A DNA stretch of 64,000 nt, taken from Bacillus sp. RO3. Lineage in GTDB: Bacteria > Bacillota > Bacilli > Bacillales > Bacillaceae_B. Under the pieces are notes generated by a model, which was not told the origin of the DNA, ran no database searches, and saw only the letters and a program-made list of their open reading frames with translations. A program made the position numbers and the translations under genes. The DNA lies in assembly GCF_012911895.1 (NCBI RefSeq), contig NZ_JAAXCV010000019.1:143244-207243 (forward strand), written 5' to 3'. This document shows positions 8,801 to 16,498 of the stretch, piece after piece. Every line of letters starts with the position of its first letter. Position 1 is the stretch's first letter.

Positions 8801-10444
8801 CTATTTCCCCAGCCTATACGTTTTAAAGCCGCCACTTAGATTACTCGCCTTAAATCCATGGTTCATCAGTATTCTCGTTGCCAGGTATCCTCTCAGCCCC
8901 ACCTGACAAGTCACGTAAATGTGTTGTGCGTCAGGCAGCTCCGTCAACCGGTCTCTTAACTCTCCCAGTGGAATGTTGACGGAACCCGTGATGTAGCCAA
9001 ACTCTCTTTCTTCCGGCTCTCTTACGTCCAGGAGATAGCCTCCTTTTTGGATGATGCTGTCGATTTCATGATGATGCACGACGTTCAGCTCTCCGTCCAC
9101 GACGTTTCCAGCTACGTATCCTGCCATGTTGACCGGGTCCTTGGCAGATGAATAAGGAGGGGCATACGCGAGTTCAAGATCAGCCAGGTCCCATACCTTC
9201 ATCTTTCCTTTGATGCTCGTCGCGATGACATCGATCCGCTTATCCACGCCTTTATACCCTACCGCCTGGGCCCCGAATATCTCACCTGTTTCAGGATCGA
9301 ACAAGAGCTTCAACGACAGCTGACTTCCCCCTGGATAATAGGCGGCATTGGAATTGGGATGGATGTGCACCGCTTCATACGGGATTCCCATCCGCTTTAA
9401 CATTTTTTCATTGTTCCCTGTTGCAGCAACGGTCAATCCGAACACCTTGGCAACAGAGGTTCCAAGACTTCCTTTATATTCGGCATCCTTTCCGTTGATA
9501 TGATCAGCCGCCAGCCTCCCCTGACGATTAGCCGGCCATGCAAGGGGAATCATGGCAGGTGTTCCCTGGATGTAATCTCTCACTTCAATGGCATCACCGA
9601 TGGCATAAATATCGGGATCATCCGTCTGCAGATGCGGGTTGACCACGATTCCTCCCCGTTCCCCCACTGTCAATCCCGCTTGAACTGCGAGTTCATTTTC
9701 AGGTCTCACCCCGATGGACAGGATCGTCAAGTCACTCGTTAATTCTTTGCCGCTCTGAAGGACAATGGTCCGACCATGATCCTTAAAGGTCTTCACTCCA
9801 TCGTTCAGATATAAATCGACATGTTCATTCTCCAATTCACGATGGACAATCGAAGCCATCTCATAATCGATGGGTGCCATCACCTGATTTCCAAGCTCCA
9901 CCACCGTCACCCGCACACCGCGGTGATGCAGGTTCTCAGCCATTTCCAGGCCAATGAATCCCCCGCCGATGATCACAGCATCTTTCGGCTTCGTTTCATC
10001 CACCCATGCCTTGATCCGATCAGTGTCGGGCACATTCCGGAGAGTGAACACATTCATAGCTTCCTTCAATCCCTCTAAAGGCGGGACGATGGGACGGGCA
10101 CCAGGTGAAAGGATCAGCTTATCATAGCTTTCTTCATACACCTCTCCCGTCTCCACTCGTTTGATGGATACGGTTTTCCGGTCGCGATGGATCTCCACCA
10201 CCTCACTCAGGTTCCGGATATCTAGATTGAATTTCTTTGACATCCCCTCTACGGTTTGAACGAGCAATGCCTCTCTATTGGTAATCACTTCACCGATATA
10301 ATACGGAAGCCCGCAGTTGGCGAAAGAGATATATTCTCCCTTTTCTATCAAGACAATCTCATCTTCCTCACTGATCCTGCGAAGTCTTGCCGCCGCAGTC
10401 GCTCCCCCGGCAACCCCGCCTACAATCACAATTTTCTTCCTCAT
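8801..10444 (-). CDS. CoA-disulfide reductase with C-terminal rhodanese domain
   Basis: FAD-dependent pyridine nucleotide-disulfide oxidoreductase that reduces CoA disulfide or persulfides using NAD(P)H. The N-terminal FAD motif is VGGVAGGATAAARLR. The single active cysteine, Cys44, lies in FANCGLPY, the CoADR hallmark instead of a CxxxxC pair. A second nucleotide fold is at about 160 (VIIGGGFIGLEMA), and the FAD site ends with YAIGDA. Residues about 455-547 form a rhodanese domain with Cys in VTCQVGLRG, as in the B. anthracis CoADR-RHD. In low-GC Gram-positives CoA/bacillithiol replace glutathione, so this is a thiol redox enzyme. A Rex-like site lies in its leader. Confidence 0.93.
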   Translation of the reverse strand: MRKKIVIVGGVAGGATAAARLRRISEEDEIVLIEKGEYISFANCGLPYYIGEVITNREALLVQTVEGMSKKFNLDIRNLSEVVEIHRDRKTVSIKRVETGEVYEESYDKLILSPGARPIVPPLEGLKEAMNVFTLRNVPDTDRIKAWVDETKPKDAVIIGGGFIGLEMAENLHHRGVRVTVVELGNQVMAPIDYEMASIVHRELENEHVDLYLNDGVKTFKDHGRTIVLQSGKELTSDLTILSIGVRPENELAVQAGLTVGERGGIVVNPHLQTDDPDIYAIGDAIEVRDYIQGTPAMIPLAWPANRQGRLAADHINGKDAEYKGSLGTSVAKVFGLTVAATGNNEKMLKRMGIPYEAVHIHPNSNAAYYPGGSQLSLKLLFDPETGEIFGAQAVGYKGVDKRIDVIATSIKGKMKVWDLADLELAYAPPYSSAKDPVNMAGYVAGNVVDGELNVVHHHEIDSIIQKGGYLLDVREPEEREFGYITGSVNIPLGELRDRLTELPDAQHIYVTCQVGLRGYLATRILMNHGFKASNLSGGFKTYRLGK

Positions 10445-10472
10445 GTAACTTCCCCTCTTCTCTCATCAAAGT

Positions 10473-10490
10473 TTGTTAAACAATTCACAA
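10473..10490. promoter_or_regulatory. Rex-like operator upstream of CoA-disulfide reductase
   Basis: TTGTTAAACAATTCACAA matches the perfect Rex box upstream of ldh (38461-38478) at 15 of 18 positions. It sits between the predicted transcription start and the ATG, a repressing position. Rex senses the NADH/NAD ratio. The call is by similarity only; one half-site is imperfect. Confidence 0.5.
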
Positions 10491-10506
10491 AATTCCTCAC
10501 ACCTTT

Positions 10507-10535
10507 ATTATAAGAGCCCTGCACCTCAAAATCAA
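10507..10535 (-). promoter_or_regulatory. sigma-A promoter of CoA-disulfide reductase
   Basis: On the minus strand TTGATT, 17 bp, TATAAT. Predicted start near 10500, giving a leader of about 55 nt that contains the Rex-like site. Confidence 0.65.
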
Positions 10536-10569
10536 TATACCCCCATGTGTATATTCTGTGACAAAAAAA

Positions 10570-10582
10570 GAGGGACGGACCT
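10570..10582 (+). repeat. dispersed repeat GAGGGACGGACCT, copy 3
   Basis: 13 bp of the 14-mer, last base changed to C. It lies 33 bp past the stop codon of the minus-strand gene at 10616-10951. Confidence 0.7.
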
Positions 10583-10615
10583 CTACCCTCATGGCAGTAG
10601 ATCCACCCTGTTTTT

Positions 10616-10951
10616 TCAATCAGCTGACGACTTCTTTCCCCATACTCTTTTACGAATGAACATTCCCCACCAAATCACTATCCAAAGATAACCAGACAAT
10701 AGATAATAGGCCCATAAAGATCCGCTTCCCAGGTGTGCAAGCCACTGCTCCCATTCATCCTGATGTTCCTCTCGGTATATGCCGTTGGCAATCCCGACCA
10801 CAGGAATCGATAGGGTGATGAAGATCGTCATCAGCGACCGCCACACCATCTGCTTCTGTTTAATAGAGAATACAGCCGCAGCAATCGTCAGGAAACCGAG
10901 AGAGTAATAGATGATCCAGAACCACTGGGGCAAAGTTTCTGTAGTGTACAT
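10616..10951 (-). CDS. small membrane protein of unknown function
   Basis: 111 residues with three hydrophobic segments (about 10-28, 36-54 and 76-96), each rich in Trp, Ile and Leu. The C-terminus is short and basic (RKRVWGKK). RBS GGAGGGG is 4 bp before the ATG. It follows the GNAT gene by 38 bp on the same strand, so the two may be co-transcribed. I do not recognise the family. Confidence 0.7.
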   Translation of the reverse strand: MYTTETLPQWFWIIYYSLGFLTIAAAVFSIKQKQMVWRSLMTIFITLSIPVVGIANGIYREEHQDEWEQWLAHLGSGSLWAYYLLSGYLWIVIWWGMFIRKRVWGKKSSAD

Positions 10952-10989
10952 TTGACCCCTCCTTCTTACAAAAGCTATTTGTCAGAAAT

Positions 10990-11418
10990 CTACACCTTCC
11001 TCCTGAACGAATAACTCTTCTTCTCATACCCCATCTTCTCCTCATAAAAGCGGTGGGCATCAACCCGTGGAAAACCCGAATCCAGTGCCACGCAGTCAGC
11101 ACCGCTCTCCTCGGCAAACGTATGGATATACTCCAGCAGCTGCTTTCCATACCCCTTTGAACGGTGGTTTGAAGACGTAATCAAATCATAGATGAAGATA
11201 TGATGCTTGTGATAGAAATTTACCCGCTTCACAATGCCGGCCAGGGACACGATCTCATCGTCCACACACAGAGCAAAGAGACGGTACCCTTCCAGCTTCA
11301 TCTCATCATATAAGGCCAAATATTCCGCTTCGGATAAATCCGTCCGTAATTCCTTCATCACCGGGTAGGACCCTATCACTTCACCCTTAGTCAGGAGCTC
11401 TTTAACCGTCGTCGTCAT
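10990..11418 (-). CDS. GNAT-family N-acetyltransferase
   Basis: 142 residues with the acetyl-CoA binding motif A seen as LITSSNHRSKGYGKQLLEYI (about 80-100), followed by CVALDSGF and HRFYEEKMGY, the usual GNAT strand 5 and C-terminal features. Acceptor substrate unknown. RBS AGAGGGA precedes the ATG at 11418. It lies between the Dph6-like gene and a small membrane gene on the same strand with gaps of 21 and 38 bp, suggesting an operon. Confidence 0.88.
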   Translation of the reverse strand: MTTTVKELLTKGEVIGSYPVMKELRTDLSEAEYLALYDEMKLEGYRLFALCVDDEIVSLAGIVKRVNFYHKHHIFIYDLITSSNHRSKGYGKQLLEYIHTFAEESGADCVALDSGFPRVDAHRFYEEKMGYEKKSYSFRRKV

Positions 11419-11439
11419 GTTTCATCCCTCTTCACTAGT

Positions 11440-12147
11440 TTATTTATCTTTCAGATCTGAATCTCTTTGTAACACCACATCCCTGTACAGAAAACGGTCC
11501 TTGCCGCTCACAAAATCCCGTGTCACTCTCTCCTCCCCGAGCTCATACTGAATCGGGAACCGGAAGTTTGGCCCATTAAACACGAATGTATGAAACTCCC
11601 CGTTCTCCCCGCAAATGTCTCGGGTGTCCTCAGGATAATCCTCAATGAACGCCTCATCATAGACTCTTCCGGCGAAGGATCGGTCCAGCTGCTCCATATC
11701 CACACACGTCAGCACGGTTTTAAAACCAAGCTCGATGAACTCACGGCTCAGTTTCCCGACAGACCTCCCCCACAAAGGGAATAGTGGTGTAATGCCCGTA
11801 TCTGTAAGCATCTTCTCCCTGTACTCCCTCACATCCTCCAGGTGAATGTCCCCGAATACCATATGTGTGATTTCGTCATCGGCCATGTCCGACACGGCTT
11901 TGCCCATCCGTTCCTGGTACACCTCATACGAGCAATCCCCCGGAATCCATACCTCACGAAGGGAAATCCCCAGGGACTCGGCCTGGAGCTTCAACAATTC
12001 ATGCCGGACACCGTGTATCGAAACCCGGTCAAACCCTTCCGTCAGCGTCACAAGGAGTGAATCCACTTCATATTCAGGATGTTGTTGAATGGTATATAAA
12101 GCCAGGGTGGAATCTTTTCCACCGCTGAATGCTATCACTGTTTTCAT
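11440..12147 (-). CDS. Dph6/diphthine-ammonia ligase-family ATP pyrophosphatase
   Basis: Adenine nucleotide alpha-hydrolase fold (PF01902 type), 235 residues. The PP-loop SGGKDS is at about residues 8-13. The later conserved block GDIHLEDVREYRE and FPLWG match the Dph6/YdaO-like ATP_bind_4 group. Bacteria lack diphthamide, so the true substrate is unknown; members amidate or thiolate small substrates by adenylation. I placed the start at the ATG at 12147, where GGAGGTCTCT gives good spacing; an ATG 12 bp upstream overlaps this ribosome site. Confidence 0.85.
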   Translation of the reverse strand: MKTVIAFSGGKDSTLALYTIQQHPEYEVDSLLVTLTEGFDRVSIHGVRHELLKLQAESLGISLREVWIPGDCSYEVYQERMGKAVSDMADDEITHMVFGDIHLEDVREYREKMLTDTGITPLFPLWGRSVGKLSREFIELGFKTVLTCVDMEQLDRSFAGRVYDEAFIEDYPEDTRDICGENGEFHTFVFNGPNFRFPIQYELGEERVTRDFVSGKDRFLYRDVVLQRDSDLKDK

Positions 12148-12198
12148 AGAGACCTCCATGTATATGTATTTTTTCTTTATGTGACATGTTCATTTGAT

Positions 12199-12212
12199 CA
12201 GGGACGGACCTT
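12199..12212 (+). repeat. dispersed repeat CAGGGACGGACCTT, copy 4
   Basis: 13 of 14 bases match the family. With the inverted copy at 12257-12270 it brackets a 44-bp interval, so the pair could fold into a hairpin in RNA from either strand. Confidence 0.75.
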
Positions 12213-12256
12213 CCATCGACTCCCCCATACCAAACGAACTCTAAATGGAGCGTTTC

Positions 12257-12270
12257 AAGGTCCGTTCCTC
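12257..12270 (-). repeat. dispersed repeat, inverted copy 5
   Basis: AAGGTCCGTTCCTC, one mismatch to the reverse complement of the family. It begins 1 bp past the stop codon of the minus-strand gene at 12272-12655. Confidence 0.72.
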
Positions 12271-12271
12271 T

Positions 12272-12655
12272 TTACCCTTCTCTCTCAACTCCCGTCTCAA
12301 TATAGCTTCTCACCAGCTTCCAGTCGTCGTTCTCCCCTTTCTTGAACGTATCAAAGAATAAGTGACATGTTTCGAACGGCTTCCCTTCCATTACAATCGC
12401 AGCCGAAAGAATCGCCATCACTTCATCCTCTTTCAAAGGAATGACCGAAACCTCTTTTACCTCCCACTCACCTTGATTCTCTCTGACATATTGAAATCCC
12501 TGCTTCCAGCCTTGAATCGATTCCTCATAGCCAAAATCAACGATTTCCCCGTCCCTGATTTCCCTTGCCTGATAATCTGTCGATATGAATGACTCGAACT
12601 CTATAAAAGAAGAATTCTTCCAAGCTTCTAAAAATGCATCTAGATATTCGCGCAT
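12272..12655 (-). CDS. NTF2-like / SnoaL-like small protein
   Basis: 127 residues. The pattern of an N-terminal helix (REYLDAFLEAWKNSSF), a strand-rich core and a final KLVRSYIETG strand fits the cone-shaped NTF2-like fold, a common scaffold for isomerases and small binding proteins. No catalytic residues can be named. I chose the ATG at 12655 (AGGAGGGG, 4 bp spacing); longer in-frame starts at 12691 would run into the promoter at 12691-12719. Stop codon abuts a dispersed repeat. Confidence 0.7.
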   Translation of the reverse strand: MREYLDAFLEAWKNSSFIEFESFISTDYQAREIRDGEIVDFGYEESIQGWKQGFQYVRENQGEWEVKEVSVIPLKEDEVMAILSAAIVMEGKPFETCHLFFDTFKKGENDDWKLVRSYIETGVEREG

Positions 12656-12690
12656 AACACCCCTCCTGTAAACGTTTTTACCTACTGCCA

Positions 12691-12719
12691 ATTATTTCAA
12701 AACAAGAAGGTGAACTCAA
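12691..12719 (-). promoter_or_regulatory. conserved-family sigma-A promoter, member 1
   Basis: Minus strand TTGAGT, 17 bp, AATAAT, followed by TGGCAG. The block GTTTTGAAATAATTGG around the -10 is shared with promoters at 18927, 23676 and 29051. It drives the NTF2-like gene. Confidence 0.7.
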
Positions 12720-12765
12720 TCCTTTTTAGAACTCTCCTATCCCCTCTCCCTGAATGTTCCAATAA

Positions 12766-12903
12766 ACGTTTAGTGACTACCTGGGAGATCAGGTTCAAAA
12801 AGGGGAAAAGCTTGGCCTTAGTGAGGAAGCCGTGTCAAGAGGCGCTAAACAGGTAGCCGATTACCTGGAGAAACACGAAACCATAAAAGTACTGAATGAA
12901 TGA
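12766..12903 (+). pseudogene. DUF3243-like gene remnant
   Basis: An open frame of 45 codons between stops, without start codon, reads DYLGDQVQKGEKLGLSEEA and then RGAKQVADYLEKHE, matching the core of DUF3243 proteins (YmfJ-like, about 85 residues). Both the N-terminal start and the C-terminal third are missing. It is oriented opposite to its neighbours and has no ribosome site. I read it as a decayed fragment. Confidence 0.6.
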
Positions 12904-12961
12904 TAGAATGTAGCTGAACAAGGAAGAACGTAAGCACATGGTAATCAAACCAATTAATACT

Positions 12962-13004
12962 CATATCAATCCCCCATCATCTCTGACGATGGGGGATTGA
13001 TATG
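12962..13004. repeat. 17-bp perfect inverted repeat
   Basis: CATATCAATCCCCCATC at 12962-12978 pairs with its exact complement at 12988-13004, with a 9-nt loop. There is no T-run on either side, so it is not a standard terminator. It lies between the DUF3243 remnant and the terminator at 13015-13051. Confidence 0.75.
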
Positions 13005-13014
13005 GACTGAACGA

Positions 13015-13051
13015 TTAAAAAAGACCTGTCGCATCGACAGGTCTTTTTAAT
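13015..13051. terminator. bidirectional terminator
   Basis: AAAAGACCTGTCG and CGACAGGTCTTTT form a 13-bp perfect stem with a 3-nt loop and T-runs in both directions. It ends the KGG stress gene at 13073. Confidence 0.88.
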
Positions 13052-13072
13052 TTGCCGTACTATACCCGGCTT

Positions 13073-13336
13073 CTAGTTATTACTGCTGTTTGAATTACTT
13101 GAGCTGTTTGAACTATTAGAACTTCCGGACTCTCTTCCGCCCTTCGCCCCGATTTCCTGATAGAATTTCTTATCATGATTCTGTGCGGTGGCTTCTCCAC
13201 CCTTCTCACCGATCTCTTGGTAGAATTCCTTGTCGTGGTTCTTCGCTGTCTGTTCCCCACCCTTACGGCCAGCTTCTTCATAACTCATTTTGTTGCTGTT
13301 GCTGCTGTTGTTATTACTGTTGTTACTGTTTGCCAT
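13073..13336 (-). CDS. GsiB-like KGG-repeat general stress protein
   Basis: 87 residues, very hydrophilic. Three repeats of the KGG (stress_G) motif are seen: SYEEAGRKGGEQTAKNHDKE, then QEIGEKGGEATAQNHDKK, then QEIGAKGGRESG. Runs of Asn and Ser flank them at both ends. Such proteins are disordered, hydrophilin-like and protect against desiccation or ethanol and salt stress; B. subtilis GsiB is under SigB. ATG at 13336 has AAGGAGG upstream. A SigB-like promoter lies at 13395-13419, in keeping with this. Confidence 0.9.
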   Translation of the reverse strand: MANSNNSNNNSSNSNKMSYEEAGRKGGEQTAKNHDKEFYQEIGEKGGEATAQNHDKKFYQEIGAKGGRESGSSNSSNSSSNSNSSNN

Positions 13337-13394
13337 AAATAAAATCCTCCTTAAGTATAGTGAAAATGGTGCTGTACGTTTATACATTGGTTAT

Positions 13395-13419
13395 ATACCT
13401 CGTGAGGGTAAAGCCAAAC
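13395..13419 (-). promoter_or_regulatory. SigB-like promoter of the KGG stress gene
   Basis: Minus strand GTTTGG, 13 bp, AGGTAT against the general stress consensus GTTTAA-N12-14-GGGTAT. Position (about 50 nt leader) and gene type support it. Confidence 0.6.
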
Positions 13420-13750
13420 ACCGTATGGATGTTTTTAACATTTCTGTAATTTAATTTATACCGAATGATCCATCCCAATCCTGGAATAAAATTCACATAC
13501 AGGGGGGGCACCATCTGAACTAAACCGGCTTCCAGAAACCATCGCCATAGTCATTGACCATATATTCTTTTTCCTACGCTCACCTAAAACAACGTTATAA
13601 TCCTAAAAGAATATTCCGGGATGATTCCCTGAGAATTTATGGGTACAAAGCATGAAATCCAACCATAAAGCTCCCGGATTAGAAAGTCGGATTTGCTCAA
13701 AGATTGGTAATATAGTCATGGGTCTATTGCATTGATAAGTGGGTGAATGA
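13420..13750. other. gene-free stretch
   Basis: AT-rich intergenic DNA. A 64-codon open frame on the minus strand (13603-13797) lacks a ribosome site and a family pattern and overlaps the better-supported small gene at 13751, so I do not call it. I see no promoter or hairpin that I can defend. Confidence 0.5.
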
Positions 13751-13903
13751 TTGAATTTTACAGAATACAACCTTGGTGACAAAGTTTTATATAACAACGA
13801 AGTATATAAGATCTTCTGGATTTACGGAAATGGACAAATAGAAATTACCAAAGACGTGTACACTACTGAGCTTGTTCATATTAATGACGTAACGTTTTTA
13901 TAA
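13751..13903 (+). CDS. small SH3-like hypothetical protein, TTG start
   Basis: 50 codons from a TTG: the protein begins with NFTEYNLGDKVLYNNEVYKI after the start residue and continues with a short beta-rich pattern (YGNGQIEI, ELVHINDV). The run of GDKVxYNxxxYxI followed by xxGxxEIxK is typical of small SH3-like barrel proteins in Bacillaceae. Ribosome site is weak (GTGGGTG). No partner gene. Too short for a firm call, but codon use and pattern look coding. Confidence 0.5.
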   Translation: MNFTEYNLGDKVLYNNEVYKIFWIYGNGQIEITKDVYTTELVHINDVTFL

Positions 13904-14039
13904 CAGCTTGGTTAGAACGCGGCATTAACCTTGCAATAGACCCGCCTGGCGATTAAAGGGTCACGTAACAATGTATGAAAAAAGGGAATTTATGTTACTA
14001 CCAAGATACTAGTATTCTGTCAATCACTCACAGGAGATC

Positions 14040-14843
14040 ATGGAGGGATGCCCTATACAACCGTTTAAACGACATATATTTCTATCCATTGCAGGATGTT
14101 TATTTTTTTCGGGCATTGTCCTTTTTTCGTACAGGTTGTTTATGTGGGGAATGCTTCCGGTCTCGATCTTACTTTTCATCACCCTCTTAACCCCTGTCTA
14201 TCGTTCTACTGTTTCATTGTTTCTATTCTTTTTAGCAGGGACGTTATTGTTTCAATTAGGAACCGGTTATTATTCTGAATGGGACATATCGGAAGAGATG
14301 AAGATCATCGTAAACAGAAGTCTGCTCCTATTGATCATTTGTGGACTGCTGCTTTCCCTTTTATTCTCCAGGCAAAAGGTGTTTCTTTTTGCCGCCATAC
14401 CAAATTGGCAGAAACGCATTGTGTTTCCCTACCACTCGATCAAGTTATCCTATTTTCTGCTTATTGGATTGATTGGATCGACAACCATTTTTATACCATT
14501 GTTATTCACTGAGACTATACCCTTCACAACATCCTTTGTCCTGTACGGGCTATCCTTCTCCGTCCTAAACGCGATCCTGGAAGAGCTTCTTTGGAGAGGG
14601 GTCATGTTATCCAGTTTAAAACGGAATGTTTCTACACTTTACGCTGTTCTCATTACCAGCATTGGATTTGGCCTCCTGCATCTATCAATCGGGATTCCTG
14701 TCATCATCAGTTTGCTTTTTTCTCTCGGAGGACTATTCTATGCATTTGTTGTGTTAAAAACGAATAGTATTTACCCGGCCATCCTCTTTCATTTTATGAT
14801 CAATTTAGGAATGGTATGGAATGGATGGATCTTCATAGAATGA
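14040..14843 (+). CDS. CPBP-family intramembrane metalloprotease (CAAX-like)
   Basis: 267 residues with about eight hydrophobic segments. The family motif EELLWRG lies at about 182-188 (first Glu pair and Arg), the second catalytic motif as FGLLHLS (His) about 35 residues later, and the third as LFHFMINL near the end. These residues form the Abi/Rce1-type active site inside the membrane. In Bacillus such proteins act in bacteriocin self-immunity or anti-sigma cleavage, but no such partner is adjacent. Start ATG at 14040 follows AGGAG. Confidence 0.85.
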   Translation: MEGCPIQPFKRHIFLSIAGCLFFSGIVLFSYRLFMWGMLPVSILLFITLLTPVYRSTVSLFLFFLAGTLLFQLGTGYYSEWDISEEMKIIVNRSLLLLIICGLLLSLLFSRQKVFLFAAIPNWQKRIVFPYHSIKLSYFLLIGLIGSTTIFIPLLFTETIPFTTSFVLYGLSFSVLNAILEELLWRGVMLSSLKRNVSTLYAVLITSIGFGLLHLSIGIPVIISLLFSLGGLFYAFVVLKTNSIYPAILFHFMINLGMVWNGWIFIE

Positions 14844-14855
14844 TAGCCAAAGTGA

Positions 14856-14893
14856 AAAGGCAGGTCCAATTCTTATGAGAATCAGCCTGCCTC
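14856..14893. terminator. terminator between convergent genes
   Basis: AGGCAGG and CCTGCCT arms extended by AATTCT/AGAAT form a hairpin between the CPBP gene and the HAD gene. The minus-strand side ends in CCTTTTCAC, the plus side in CTCTTACCTTT. Confidence 0.65.
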
Positions 14894-14904
14894 TTACCTT
14901 TCCA

Positions 14905-15657
14905 TTATAAAGCGGGCTCTGCCACCGGCGGTTTTCTTCCTATTTCTTTGATGGTAAATGAAACCTCATCCCTGTCGATCACAGTCGAAGCACTCTCTTT
15001 AACAGGGTGCTGCCCCACACAGACACTGTACGCCGCATTCTGAAATAAGGAAAGGTCGTTTTGATCATTTCCGAAAGCAACGAACTCTCTAGGACGGACC
15101 CCCATCCGCATCAGACCCACCATTTTATGGATGCCCTGTGGACTGATATCAAGTAATGCCTCATTTCCGTGCTCATATAATGTAACAGGGAGCTGAGACA
15201 GCTTCTGCCTGATGCGGTCGTCGGTTGTAAACAATACCACCTTCGTAATCACCCTTAATTCATTTAATTCCTTGTTGACCGCCCTTTTTTCAGGATCAAG
15301 ATTCCGGAAGATTGGATGATGGTGATCACCCGTATAGCTGTAATCCCAGTCACTGTCGATCAAATAGGTGAGCTGATTCTCTTCAATGATTTCTTTTATC
15401 CTATGGACGGTCTCTTCTTCAAACGTATGTACGTTCACTTTCTCATTTTCATACGTAAATGCGCCGTTCCCTCCAACCATTCGAAAGCCATGATAGTCTT
15501 TTGGCAGTACAGGTAGTAAATCACGGATCGGCCGGGCCGAAGCAAAGATGATCTCATGCCCCTTCTCCATGCACGCATCCAATGCCTGACAAATCTCCTT
15601 GCTCAAAGGCTCCCCTTTGAAACAAATCGTCCCGTCCAAATCAAAAACAAACTTCAT
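14905..15657 (-). CDS. HAD-superfamily hydrolase, Cof type
   Basis: 250 residues. Motif I DLDGTI at residues 6-11 holds the nucleophile and acid Asp; motif II is FASARP (Ser at about 60); the Lys of motif III lies in the ITKVV region; motif IV GNDQND is at about 199-204. The large cap between motifs II and III is of the C2B type found in Cof-like sugar phosphatases (YkrA/YxeH group). Substrate, probably a phosphosugar or nucleotide, is unknown. RBS GGGAGG precedes the ATG. Confidence 0.9.
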   Translation of the reverse strand: MKFVFDLDGTICFKGEPLSKEICQALDACMEKGHEIIFASARPIRDLLPVLPKDYHGFRMVGGNGAFTYENEKVNVHTFEEETVHRIKEIIEENQLTYLIDSDWDYSYTGDHHHPIFRNLDPEKRAVNKELNELRVITKVVLFTTDDRIRQKLSQLPVTLYEHGNEALLDISPQGIHKMVGLMRMGVRPREFVAFGNDQNDLSLFQNAAYSVCVGQHPVKESASTVIDRDEVSFTIKEIGRKPPVAEPAL

Positions 15658-15854
15658 CCTCTTTTCCTCCCTTTTGATCAGCTATCGATACATAGAATCA
15701 TAGTCTTATCATTCAGATTTTTCAATGTTAGAATAGAAATATCAGGAAAAAATGATGATGATATCCAAGTAGAAGAAGAGGTCTAAAATCTTGTAACAAC
15801 ACTCTCTTTATTCACCCTTTTTCTTTATCTGAGTTTAGTTAGAATTTCAAGCTC

Positions 15855-15995
15855 AGAAAGTTGATTGGAGCGGAAGGTGCTCGACTCCTTCGGGAGAAGC
15901 TGGACAGGTGAGACCCCGGAGGCGCAGCTGAGGAGGCTCACCGCCAGCCCCGCGAAAAGCGAGCATCCTGTAGCGGAAATCAACTACTACTTTCT
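15855..15995. repeat. MITE-like Bacillaceae dispersed element, full copy
   Basis: About 140 bp bounded by AGAAAGTTGATT and AATCAACTACTACTTTCT, so the ends are inverted. The interior (TGGAGCGGAAGGTGC, GACAGGTGAGACCCC, GCTGAGGAGGCTCACCG) is GC-rich and highly structured, and I know this sequence type as a common intergenic repeat in Bacillus genomes. A shortened copy is at 26858-26919. No coding capacity. Confidence 0.75.
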
Positions 15996-16093
15996 ACTTT
16001 AGAATGGTCATAATGTGAACCAAAATTAAATTTGTATCGGGGTAGTACGCAAGGGAAGAATCCTAGAGTTCTCTAATAAAGGAGTGAAACATC

Positions 16094-16282
16094 CTGAACA
16101 AAAAGCTGCGAAAATCCACTACTGACAAATCCATTTCAGGTGTGTGCGGAGGAATTGCCGAATACTTTGACGTCTCCTCTTTCATGGTAAGACTGCTCTT
16201 CATCTTTTTACCTGTTAATGTCCTGATCTACATCATTCTTGCCAATACGCTCCCTGATGGACCTGTACGATTAAGGAGGTAA
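16094..16282 (+). CDS. PspC-domain small membrane protein with CTG start
   Basis: 62 residues: KSTTDKSISGVCGGIAEYF then FMVRLLFIFLP and YIILANTLPD, the PspC domain almost alone, with one or two hydrophobic helices. In other bacteria PspC senses envelope stress; in Bacillus it travels with small membrane genes as here. The frame has no ATG, GTG or TTG near its start; a stop lies 9 bp upstream, and the only workable initiation codon is CTG at 16094, 7 nt after AAAGGAGTG. The last codons AGG AGG TAA form the ribosome site of the next gene, so translation is coupled. Confidence 0.75.
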   Translation: MNKKLRKSTTDKSISGVCGGIAEYFDVSSFMVRLLFIFLPVNVLIYIILANTLPDGPVRLRR

Positions 16283-16287
16283 ATTCA

Positions 16288-16482
16288 ATGAAAATGAAAC
16301 GATTCTTCTTCTCCCTGGGCATCACGTTCACCCTCGTTTTTGGTGGGAGCTTTCTCATCCGGCTGATACGGGATGGAGAGTTCTACATTGCAGAGTTCAC
16401 TGCAGGCCTGATAGGAATTGTACTAGTATTGACCGGAACACTTGTAAAGAAAAATACGCAAAAAGCCCGCGGCAGGGGATGA
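16288..16482 (+). CDS. small membrane protein downstream of PspC
   Basis: 64 residues with two hydrophobic segments (about 6-24 and 34-52) and a basic tail (KKNTQKARGRG). Its ribosome site AAGGAGGT is made from the end of the PspC gene. It is probably part of a small envelope-stress operon. Family not recognised. Confidence 0.7.
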   Translation: MKMKRFFFSLGITFTLVFGGSFLIRLIRDGEFYIAEFTAGLIGIVLVLTGTLVKKNTQKARGRG

Positions 16483-16498
16483 TGCGGAGGAGTATGTA

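Noticed and set aside
13603..13797. 64-codon minus-strand frame
   Set aside because: No ribosome site, no family pattern, overlaps the better small gene at 13751.
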